Assembly (NCBI GenBank): GCA_012064415.1
Contig: SSNU01000141.1
Span: forward strand, 1-38,828
Reading direction: 5' to 3'
Source: Gyrodactylus bullatarudis
Lineage: Eukaryota; Platyhelminthes; Monogenea; Gyrodactylidea; Gyrodactylidae
Length of the DNA stretch: 38,828 nucleotides
Each line of letters starts with the position of its first letter. The stretch's first letter is position 1. This document shows positions 26,529 through 34,816 of this stretch, piece after piece. The notes under the pieces are model-generated. The model saw only the letters and a list, made by a program, of their open reading frames with translations, did no database searches and was not told where the DNA came from. A program made the position numbers and the translations under genes.

Positions 26529-26825
26529 TCATCCCCTTTTTTTATACAGAGACCCTTTTTTTCTAAATTTAACCTTGTATTCTCTATGGACAATGGTTGA
26601 GTTGACGACTGACTTGACTGTCTAAGTTTATGATTCATTTGTGGCAATTTAGATTTTGATCCGGAGCTATAATTTTTTCAGTGATCTGATGCTCTTTTGT
26701 TATGTTAAATTTAATCTCTTTAATAAATTTTATGATTTCAAAAAAAAATTATATTTATCAAAACGCTGTCATTTCACATCGAAACATAAAATTTCTCATT
26801 AATATCGATGAGGGAAATAATGCCG
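26529..26825. other. Possible LINE 3' tail, otherwise no feature
   Basis: An AT-rich tail with an A-run at 26740-26750; nothing else recognised. Confidence 0.4.
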
Positions 26826-27003
26826 CAAAATTAACACCTAATCTGAACTAAATACTCATTCATATAGAAAAAGATTTTCAATGACTAAAAACTAAATTTA
26901 CATTAAAATCAAACTGGGTCTAATTAATTCAAAATATGCTTTTAAAGCTGGGATTCTTTAGTTCAAACGATGGAACAGGGTTGATGACTCATTGTTTCAT
27001 TAC
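26826..27003. repeat. ~190-bp repeat, inverted partner of 22307-22497
   Basis: Reverse-complement match to the 22.3 kb repeat; non-coding. Confidence 0.75.
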
Positions 27004-27086
27004 GAATAAGTAATTCACGTAGTTTTTCAAACACGTCCGAAAATCAACTTATATTCATAATTTAGAAAAATTGAGAGAAGATATAT

Positions 27087-27135
27087 TGAAAAGAAATGTA
27101 AATTTCTTGAAGCATCATCAGTGGTAATACTTCAA
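27087..27135 (-). ncRNA. Hammerhead ribozyme relic, PLE family B terminus (copy B3)
   Basis: Minus strand: TTGAAG, ACCA, CTGATGA, TGCTTCAA, GAAA, TTTACATT. TTGAAG is fully complementary to CTTCAA, a covariant of UCAAAG/CUUUGA, but helices I and III are damaged. Confidence 0.65.
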
Positions 27136-27343
27136 AAATGATATTAGTTAAGAATTCATTCAAGATAATAGTCTACAAATCATGAAAGAAATCAAGAATA
27201 AAATGCAAGCTAAAAACATAACCAAAACTCTCCAATAAATAGCAACAGTGGAGAGAATAGTGAAAAAGCTCACATTGGCCAAGGTAGTTGAAGATTATAG
27301 GAATTTTTCTTTCATCCATACATCTATGCTGTCGTCATTAGGG
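27136..27343 (-). pseudogene. PLE family B 3' end (untranslated region and last codons)
   Basis: The minus strand keeps DDSIDVWMKEKF and the end of the frame, then the untranslated region with CTCTCCACTGTTGCTATTTA as at 1.75 and 37.1 kb. It is cut at 27344 by the large inverted duplication. Confidence 0.7.
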
Positions 27344-28408
27344 TTTTAAAAAAGGTAGACAGAAAATAATGATCATATATTTTGTAGAAGAAGAGAGAGA
27401 TAGTAGTAGTTTTAGATAAAAAAGAAGGATTAATATCTAAGGTATCGGTACAAGTTGCGTGTACTCGCATTGATATCTGGGGGTAAAATCTCTGAGTGAT
27501 GCACATCAAATAACTTTCATATTCAGATACCGTTCAAATTCCCAATCTATTCTGTGTTAGAATGGACCTCAGTAATCGAACGCTAATTAAATTTTAAAAT
27601 TTTCGATTTATTTGACGGATAATAGATATCTGGGTATTTTATCTAATAAAAAATTTTCTTCGTAAAATTTTTTTTTCAATTTGTAATTTTAAAACCAAAA
27701 TGCTTACAGGGCTATCCATTAATTTTTTTCAAAATTTCAAAAAAATTGGACTTCATTGGACTCTTTTTATTTCACTATTTTGAGAAACAATTTTAAGATT
27801 CGCGTAAGTTTTTTCCTATCTAAGGTTTTATAAAAGGAGAAGGTTTCAATCTTTAATTAGAAGTTCAACCGTTAAAAATCTATCTGAAAATAAATCTGAT
27901 AGAGAGTGTTTTTTTGAAATTTTCATTGGGGTGATTATTGGCAAAATTTTTCTTATGTTTTTTTGTGTTTTAGGAATTAACCCTGATAGAAATTAATGAA
28001 CTTATATCATTTATAAATGTCATCTTATTCGTGATAACTTACGAATAGCTAGTGTTAGGATAAACGAACTTTTGAATATCCCTGATCGTTCTGGTATGAT
28101 TCCTCTATAGTGATAGTTTTTAGTCGTCTTTAATGCTTCATGGTGCTAAAACTTTCTCGATCTTCCGGATACAGGAGTCGGATTGTGTGTCTTTCATTCT
28201 TAATACGACTAACCGTTTTTATTGATACTCCGATATGTTAAGCAATATCTCTTAAAGTCAAATTTGAAGAGACTTTGGATAACACGTTTTTCATCTTCAT
28301 TTATCCTTTTCATATTGGTGCGTTATATTATAGTGAATTTCACACAACATTAAAACAAATATCTCTATAGTTAAGATGGCATAACAGGATGTCTGGATCT
28401 TTTGTCAA
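27344..28408. repeat. Left arm of large inverted duplication
   Basis: 27344-27653 and 27979-28408 are the reverse complement of 29463-29770 and 29031-29459. A 325-bp segment (27654-27978) has no counterpart on the right, so it was inserted here or lost there. Both arms carry a decayed HTH coding segment, described under the right arm. Confidence 0.9.
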
Positions 28409-28678
28409 AGCCTGAATTTGTACGGTAACATATACATGCAAGTTTGAGGAACATTATAAAATCTGACCAATAGCAATTATTCATCCAAGATTGACCAATA
28501 GGGGCTGAATGTGCTCATACTCTTGGGGCTGTGAGGAATACATCTATCGTCTGATTATTAGTTGGTAATCCTCTTCTCTGTTTCCCCTTTCTTTTTTGTC
28601 GCTGATGTCGACAGATTTCTTTTACATGATGGAGTAGGGGCCTGTACTTAAACTTGCATGCACATAAATGTATCTAAA

Positions 28679-28729
28679 GTCTGTGTTTGGTCTGAAGAGA
28701 ACTGACGAAAATAAAGCTTTATTCACCAA
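28679..28729 (+). ncRNA. Hammerhead ribozyme, PLE family A terminus (copy A8)
   Basis: TTGGT (28687-28691), CTGAAGA (28692-28698), GAACTGAC, GAAA, AATAAAGCTTTATT (6-bp helix III), C28724, ACCAA (28725-28729). Helix I is 5 bp, fully paired and unlike A2 and A6 in sequence, so it covaries. GTCTGT (28679-28684) pairs with ACTGAC with one mismatch. All core bases are intact. It lies in the spacer of the inverted duplication. Confidence 0.85.
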
Positions 28730-28757
28730 TAATCCTTTGTTCGTTCATAACACTAGC

Positions 28758-28907
28758 ATGACTTCGAGTCAGCAAGCTCAAAATATTTTCAGGCAACTGT
28801 TGTCTTCAAAAAATTATTATTCATATAAAAAGCTTACAAAATCAAATAAAATAAAGTCGATAACTGGTTTTAGTTATAAATTCCACAAAATTAGAGAAAA
28901 AACTTAA
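28758..28907 (+). pseudogene. PLE family A ORF start (longest N-terminal fragment)
   Basis: MTSSQQAQNIFRQLLSSKNY... runs 49 codons to 28907. It sits 29 bp after hammerhead A8, the same order as at 698-851 and on the minus strand at 38.2-38.3 kb. The ribozyme therefore immediately precedes the protein start in several copies. Its role is unknown. Confidence 0.55.
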
Positions 28908-29030
28908 CTTGAAATACTAAAATGAAATTGTTATCATTTTAGACCAAAAATGTGCCACCAGTTTAAACAACTATGAAGGCAGCAGTTTAAACAGGAAAGT
29001 ATTGACTTTCCCTACGAAGCCCTCAAAGAC

Positions 29031-29770
29031 TTGACAAAAGATCCAGACATCCTGTTATGCCATCTTAACTATAGAGATATTTGTTTTAATGTTGTGTGAA
29101 ATTCACTATAATATAACGCACCAATATGAAAAGGATAAATGAAGATGAAAAACGTGTTATCCAAAGTCTCTTCAAATTTGACTTTAAGAGATATTGCTTA
29201 ACATATCGGAGTATCAATAAAAACGGTTAGTCGTATTAAGAATGAAAGACACACAATCCGACTCCTGTATCCGGAAGATCGAGAAAGTTTTAGCACCATG
29301 AAGCATTAAAAACGACTAAAAACTATCACTAAGAGGAATCATACCAGAACGATCAGGGATATTCAAAAGTTCGTTTATCCTAACACTAGCTATTCGTAAG
29401 TTATCACGAATAAGATGACATTTATAAATGATATAAGTTCATTAATTTCTATCAGGGTATTTTTTTATTAGATAAAATACCAAGATATTTATTATCGGTC
29501 AAATAATTCGAAAATTTTAAAATTTAATTAGCGTTCGATTACTGAGGTCCATTCTATCACAGAATAGATTGGGAATTTGAACGGTATCTAAATATGAAAG
29601 TTATTTGATGTGCATCACTCAGAGATTTTACCCCCAGATATCAATGCGAGTACACGCAACTTGTACCGATACCTTAGATATTAATCCTTCTTTTTTATCT
29701 AAAACTACTACTATCTCTCTCTTCTTCTACAAAATATATGATCATTATTTTCTGTCTACCTTTTTTAAAA
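29031..29770. repeat. Right arm of large inverted duplication
   Basis: About 740 bp, inverted relative to 27344-28408. In the plus direction from 29128 it encodes MKRINEDEKRVIQSL, then in the next frame LRDIA-stop-HIGVSIKTVSRIKN and LYPEDRESF. This is a helix-turn-helix of the kind at the N-terminus of Tc1/mariner-type transposases. The rest of a transposase is absent. Confidence 0.85.
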
Positions 29771-30054
29771 GGCTTTATATCAAACACGTAATATGATCTT
29801 TACTGTTATACTACTCAGACTTGGCTGCATGACTCTCACTCTGACAATAGTCTTTCTTTTGATGGTTATGTTTTTATCGGATCTGACAGAATTGGTGATA
29901 AACATGGATGAGAACACCCAAGATTGGTTTGCCTCGTCTTGGATTCGTTGGATTATCTTAATAGAGAATTTTATAGTTAGAAGCATCTGCACTGTGTCCT
30001 GTTGCTTGGATATGATTTTGGACTGTATTGAGAAAGTAAGAGAATATTCCGAAA
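29771..30054. other. No gene recognised
   Basis: An 88-codon frame at 29793-30059 (hydrophobic start, then MDENTQDWFASSWIR) may be chance. On the minus strand this is where PLE sequence following hammerhead A5 should lie, but no similarity was seen. Confidence 0.4.
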
Positions 30055-30107
30055 GTTAGGAATAAGCGCTTTTATTTCAGGCATACTCATCAGACTTTTA
30101 CATGCCG
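30055..30107 (-). ncRNA. Hammerhead ribozyme, PLE family A terminus (copy A5)
   Basis: Minus strand: GGCAT, AAAAGT, CTGATGA, GTATGCCT, GAAA, TAAAAGCGCTTAT. GGCAT pairs with ATGCC, as in A3. Helix III has 4 bp; helix I is weak. It follows the truncated PLE RT frame at 30110-30529 on the same strand. Confidence 0.7.
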
Positions 30108-30109
30108 AA

Positions 30110-30529
30110 TATATATGGAATTACAAAGAAAAATATAAGTAAATTTCTTCTCTTTTTCTTCCTCCCAAATTTGTTCAGATGTGAGTTTCTTAGTTCCAGA
30201 GAATAAGGACTTCACTAGCTCTCTTTTGTAGTTTATCGGTGCGAAAGAGTTGTAATTTATTAGCTTCCCGGTGAAGGTCTTCTTTTTGTGAATTGTTCTT
30301 CCTATCTCACCATTGGTCATTCTTTTCATGTAGATTTCTAAGAAGGATAGTCCTTCCTCTGTTTCTTTTCAATTGTGAACTTCATATTCTGATGCACGTT
30401 TTTAAACTTATTAAGATCATTCTCATCCTTGTCTTTATCTAGGAATGATAGCGTGTCATCTACACATCTCCAAAAGCTGTGACAAGTTTCAATGGTCGAC
30501 TTAAGTGAATTGTTCTCTAGTTTGGCCAA
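30110..30529 (-). pseudogene. PLE family A: RT motif 5 and thumb fragment, minus strand
   Basis: From 30529: SFWRCVDDTLSFLDKDKDEN (RT motif 5, VDD), NMKFTIEK, a frameshift, then MKRMTNGEIGRTIHKKKTFT and NYNSFAPINYKRELVKSLFS. N-x-x-S-x-x-P...YK-x-x-L/V is the usual segment after the RT in Penelope-like proteins (compare FYSFSPKEYKKGVV on the opposite strand at 31.4 kb). It abuts the plus-strand RT head to head near 30530. Confidence 0.85.
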
Positions 30530-31299
30530 GAATCAATCAGCCAACAGTGGTCCAAGGGAGTCTTTATTCTTACAACATAATTCCAGCAATCAACAAAAAG
30601 ATAGAAAATTTCTTCGAAGCAGGTCTAATTAGTGATGAGGAATCCTTTTCCATGACTAGAAGAGATGCGGATATCAGTCGGTTATATTTACTCCCGAAGG
30701 TCCACAAAAACACCCCAGAATTATCATACAGACCAATTCTAGATATGTCTTCAAGTCCTCAACACAATCTGGTGAAGTGGTTAAGTAAACAGTTGATGCC
30801 GTTGAGGAATCAGTTATGTTCATATTCAGTTCCCAATGCAATGAAAGCTGTTGAGAAAATCAGACAAGTCAATTTCATAGGCTGTAAAATGGTATCCTTT
30901 GATGTATCTTCACTATTCACCAATGTTCCTCTAAGAGAAACGGTGAACTTTATTAAGAATCAAATGACTAATTTTCCTTCTCTTTGCAGAATACCACCCG
31001 ATATCATGTGCGATCTAATATTCATGACGGTGAAAAATATCGACTTCAAGTTCGGAGGGATGTACTACAAACAGATAGATGGCGTGGCGATGGGAAGTCC
31101 AATTGGTCCTCTGATAGCTGACATTTTTCTGGCCTCACTCGAGCATACCTCAATGAAACCCATAATTGACAGCTCCCGCCTGTACATTAGATATCTAGAT
31201 GACACGTTTCTTTTGATCAACGAAGAATGCAACATAGAAGATGTTTCCAGAGATCTAAACAGTATGCATGTGAACATGAAATTCACTCATGAATGTTAG
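30505..31299 (+). pseudogene. PLE family A: reverse transcriptase domain
   Basis: Real homology starts about 30540. RT motifs in order: SRLYLLPKVHKNTPELSYRP (motif 2), CKMVSFDVSSLFTNVPL (motif 3, first catalytic D), IDGVAMGSPIGPLIADIF (motif 4) and LYIRYLDDTFLLI (motif 5, DD). All catalytic aspartates are present. The protein would copy PLE RNA using a target nick made by the GIY-YIG domain. A TAG at 31297-31299 ends the frame, but similarity continues (LSFLQLEVIREG, KIYRKKNAP) to a one-base shift near 31385. The N-terminal region is absent. This is the most complete PLE in the window. Confidence 0.93.
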
Positions 31300-31381
31300 A
31301 ACAATGAAACTCTAAGCTTTCTACAATTAGAAGTCATTCGGGAAGGATCAGTGGCCAAGACAAAAATTTATCGGAAAAAGA

Positions 31382-32413
31382 ATGCTCCCCTCACAGTTCC
31401 TACCATTCTATAGCTTCTCCCCTAAAGAATACAAGAAAGGTGTTGTGAGGAATGAATACCTAAATATTGAGCGCTTAGTTTCAGCAGAATTTGTGAAGGA
31501 AGAAAGAAATAAACTCAAGTCCCTTTTTATGAGAGATGGTTATGAAAATGAAGATGAGCCAATTTATTTAAAATTGCCTTTCAAAGGAGATACCTGCAAA
31601 ACGATCCTAAACAGCAAATTGGCCCACATAACAAAGCAGACGTTCCCAGGTAGAAGGCTCCAAATCATACAAAAGACCACCAAACTCTTGAACGGACGGA
31701 ACAAGGATCCAATTCCGAAGCTGAGGAAAAAAGGAGTTATTTATCTCTTCACCTGTTCATGTGGTTCAAAGTATGTCGGCCAAACATCGAGAACTTTAGG
31801 CGAGAGAGTAAAGGAACATCTTAGGCCCAAACACAACAGCGCAGTACAGAATCACCTCCATGAGACTGGACATCTAGTGAATGAGGGAAGTTTTACCATC
31901 CTGTACCAAGTCGATCAAAGCTTATCTTGTCGTGCGAGGGAAAAAGATTTATCAAGTGCGGAAGATCATTTCATATCTAAGCTCAAACCTGATCTTTGTG
32001 TACAGAAAGTAATCGCATCGAACCTCGGCATAACAGGCAGAGATAGGTTTATCAAAGGGAAACAACTGGTAAAAATCGAGAAAATACTCAAACCCCTACC
32101 CACACCAAAGTTCAGTTCAACTCAAAACACAAGTGTAAATCAAGCTGAAAACCAAGAGAAGTTGGCTGAAGCCAATAATCACCACACACAAGTGCAGAGT
32201 TCAGTCCTAGCAACAAGTGTAGAGTTGGCAAAATGTGAAAAATCCGAGAAGTCAACAGTAGTTGATAATCAAATTAAAAGCCAACCTGCAATTAACACTA
32301 GGGTAGATTCGACCAATAAACCCTCAATTAAGCGAAAACGGAAGAGAAACAGTGGCCAGTTACTAATGATTGAATTCTTGAAAGGGCCTAATTTATTAAA
32401 GAGGCAGAAGTAA
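31382..32413 (+). pseudogene. PLE family A: connector, GIY-YIG endonuclease and C-terminal tail
   Basis: 343 codons, the continuation of the RT frame after a one-base shift. SQFLPFYSFSPKEYKKGVVR is the RT thumb. The connector follows, then VIYLFTCSCGSKYVGQTSRT (GIY-YIG core; Y, Y and R present) and HNSAVQNHLHETGHLV. Next comes LKPDLCVQKVIAS and a long hydrophilic tail with KRKRKR and SGQLLMIEFLKG before the stop at 32411-32413. The domain order RT then GIY-YIG defines endonuclease-containing Penelope-like elements. The endonuclease part is uninterrupted. Hammerhead A6 follows at 32519. Confidence 0.93.
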
Positions 32414-32518
32414 TGAGTCCATGGATACAGGATTGCTCTCCCCCATCCCCAAATTGAAGGATCTCTTTAACCAACGGAAGAGCAGAAAATATTGCATTGT
32501 AAAAGTATAAAATTTAAA

Positions 32519-32569
32519 CCCGGGGTTGAGTCTGAAGAGACCCGGCGAAATAAAACGTTTATCACTTAT
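32519..32569 (+). ncRNA. Hammerhead ribozyme, PLE family A terminus (copy A6)
   Basis: CCGGG (32520-32524), TGAGT (32527-32531), CTGAAGA (32532-32538), GACCCGGC (32539-32546), GAAA (32547-32550), TAAAACGTTTAT, C32563, ACTTA (32564-32568). Helix I has 5 bp (one G-U) and helix III 5 bp. CCGGG pairs with CCCGG (32541-32545). Predicted cleavage is after C32563. It belongs to the 3' terminus of the main PLE-A copy. Confidence 0.88.
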
Positions 32570-32622
32570 TATTCGCTTGTTTTCTAATCTTCCTAATTAA
32601 TCCAAATCAGAATAGTAATATC

Positions 32623-32923
32623 TTAGATGAAGTTCGACAATATTACCGTTCCAAATAATTCCAGGAGTTTATGAATCCAATAGAAGGAAATAGGATATTT
32701 ATTTTTGTTGTCTTTAACATACTTGATAATAAATTTGATAGCTACATTAAAGGAAATCATTCTGCCATCTTTGAAATTTGTTTCTCTGAGTTTGCTGACG
32801 ATCTCTCTCGAATTAGATACGAAATATTCACAAACATGTTTTCTCAAGATCAAAAGTTTAGCGTTCAACCATTTTACAAGGGAATTTTGTGGACTGGCCG
32901 ACATTCATCATGTATTGTTCTGA
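32623..32923 (-). pseudogene. PLE RT fragment, minus strand
   Basis: MSASPQNSLVKWLNAKLLIL, KLRETNFKDGRMISFNV and IKFIIKYVKDNKNKYPISF match RT motif 2-3 of PLE-A (SSSPQHNLVKWLSKQLMPLR and GCKMVSFDV). The catalytic D of SFDV is replaced by N and the following LFTN-type segment is lost. It faces the 3' end of the plus-strand PLE-A. Confidence 0.85.
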
Positions 32924-32969
32924 ACACTAAATCTGTTAAATTCTTATGGATTTTAACCCTCGTCGTTAA

Positions 32970-33199
32970 CCCTCTCGTTACCTAAGGTCGTATACGACCC
33001 CACTTGCATTTTATTAAAATTTTTATTAATTCTAATCAGTTATAATGAAATAGCTAAATTATGCTATAAATACGGTTCATTATCTAATGAATGTTGAATT
33101 GTACAATCTATTAAAAAGTTAGCAACTTTTTTCTGCATTATATTTTGATCCAAAGATATCAATATCGATATCGTATACGTCCGATCGTTACTCGAAGGG
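32970..33199. mobile_element. 230-bp piggyBac-type MITE
   Basis: It is flanked by TTAA at 32966-32969 and 33200-33203 and begins CCCTCTCGTTACC; the right end reads ...CGATCGTTACTCGAAGGG. Both subterminal regions contain CGTATACGA-type palindromes, like the CATATATG-type palindromes in the larger piggyBac at 34.8 kb. There is no coding capacity. A second TTAACCCTCG lies 13 bp upstream (32953). Confidence 0.8.
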
Positions 33200-33288
33200 T
33201 TAAAGATTTTAAACATTATTCTAATTGACTCTAATAGACCTAAAAATGCAATTAGTGATGATTCCTCCTTAATAAACTCAATATAGCA

Positions 33289-33375
33289 GATATAGACAAC
33301 GAAATCTCAATTCTCGGTGATCTCAACCTTCCTAACGAAAGTTGGAGTGATCCCAATACTGAGAACATACCCCTA
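33289..33375 (+). pseudogene. LINE APE-type endonuclease fragment
   Basis: DIDNEISILGDLNLPNESWS contains the ILGD-[FL]-N-L-P motif of the APE endonuclease of non-LTR retrotransposons (D and N active-site residues). No longer open frame surrounds it. Confidence 0.65.
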
Positions 33376-33588
33376 TAGATTAGAATAACGTTCCATTAAT
33401 AATACCGAATACAATATGCTTTCTTATTATTTTTCGACTTCCGGAAGCCTTCTGAAAATCTTGGAGTCTACAATTTTTTTTAATATAAATACTGATTGAA
33501 AAGAAGTATTCCTTTCTGATATATATCTGCTAAAATTAATCCTGTTATTCAGCTTCTTCATTATTGATATCACTTAAATCTTAGTTGT

Positions 33589-34664
33589 TTGTTTCAACTG
33601 ACATGTTTATTCAAAAAAACAATGAGTATATCTGAAATCAATACTGATTTGATGAAACCCAAGAATTATGACGGGATAAAATTTGCTACCAAAGGAGATG
33701 TATATAATGATTATGTATTTCATACTGGGCTGAGTAATTCGCCCAAAGTTAAAGAAGCTGCTCTCAATAGCCTGTTTGAAAAACTGAAGAGGCCGTATGA
33801 AAAGTTCTCCATTCCTGTTATTACGGTGCAGAGAATTAAGGCAAAATTCAAGGAGCTTCTAGCAGAAAAAGTTAAAATTTGCAAGAACAACAGAAGTATT
33901 TTACCTTTTTTCTCTCAAATATTTTACATTTCCAAATGTTGTTGCGCACTGAACGAAAAATTGAATTGTGATTTAAACGATCCATATCATTGGACTATCT
34001 CAAATATTCTAAAGGATCTCATTACTCCAGGAATGGTTTCACTGAACGATATTTCAGTAAATTCAGCCACATCATCTATGGGAGAAACTTCTGAGCGAGA
34101 CATTTCTGTACTGGAAGAAGTAGAAGAGCTAGAAGAGACGACTCCTCAGAGAGCTATTTCTCCTAAAGCCAAACGACATCGACATGTCAGTTGTCCCATG
34201 ATTATTCCATCAAGTAGTAATGGAGAATCTTCTGGAGAACAAACCTCTCATAGAAGGAAAAATTTTGACTACATTTTTCTGGTTGAAAAACTGATAGAGG
34301 TTGGAATAAGTCCACAACAAGCCAGTGGGGTTTCGAACGTCTTTCTCTGATGAAAGAGTTTACCGCAAACCTACAATCAATGTTTCTGCCAACTCTTATC
34401 ACGAAATAATTTCCTTTGAAGAGGGAGGATTCTGCCGACCTTCGTTGATACCGCAAGATTTTAACTACTCAAAACCCATCAGATTTGATGGAATAACATT
34501 GAATAATCAAGCGGTTGAACGCTATATTCAAATTGCGGCTGATGCAAGTGAACGAGGTTGTGGCTTGGAAAAACGAAATCCAAGCAGCTGCAGAAGGTCG
34601 CAACAAACTTCCTAATAATGCAACCTTGAAAGACTTTATTGATTTTAATAGAAAAATAAAATAG
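33589..34664 (+). pseudogene. Second copy of the 17-20 kb transposase family, internally deleted
   Basis: The first frame (to 34350) aligns with ORF1: NYDGIKFATKGDVYNDYVFH, RPYEKFSIPVITVQRIKAKF, a cysteine-rich YISKCCCALN, an acidic linker, SPKAKRHRHVSCPMI and a helical end. About 370 codons including D-x-T-N and C-x-LH are deleted near 34345. The C-terminus resumes with NSYHEIISF, YSKPIRFDGITLNNQAVERY and, after a frameshift, NNATLKDFIDFNRKIK to the stop near 34664. No matching inverted ends were found. It is a diverged relative, not a recent duplicate. Confidence 0.85.
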
Positions 34665-34766
34665 AAAGGATCAATAAATAAACTTAGTAATTCACGTTGT
34701 TTGTCAAAAACGTCCGAGTATCCACTTAAATTCATAATTTGGAATTATACGAAAAAAGGAGATATA

Positions 34767-34816
34767 TTAAAACCATATGTACATTTCTCAAAGCATCATC
34801 AGTGGTATTGCTTTAA
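34767..34816 (-). ncRNA. Hammerhead ribozyme, PLE family B terminus (copy B4)
   Basis: Minus strand: AAAGCA, ATACCA, CTGATGA, TGCTTTGA, GAAA, TGTACAT, A, TGGTTTT. Helix I has ACCA/TGGT, a covariant of ACUA/UGGU. AAAGCA is fully complementary to TGCTTT. The upstream side overlaps the TTAA where piggyBac inserted (34813-34816), so the rest of this PLE-B terminus resumes at 37016. Confidence 0.8.

Noticed and set aside
29793..30059. 88-codon membrane-like protein
   Set aside because: No conservation elsewhere in the window; the hydrophobic run is common in AT-rich chance frames.
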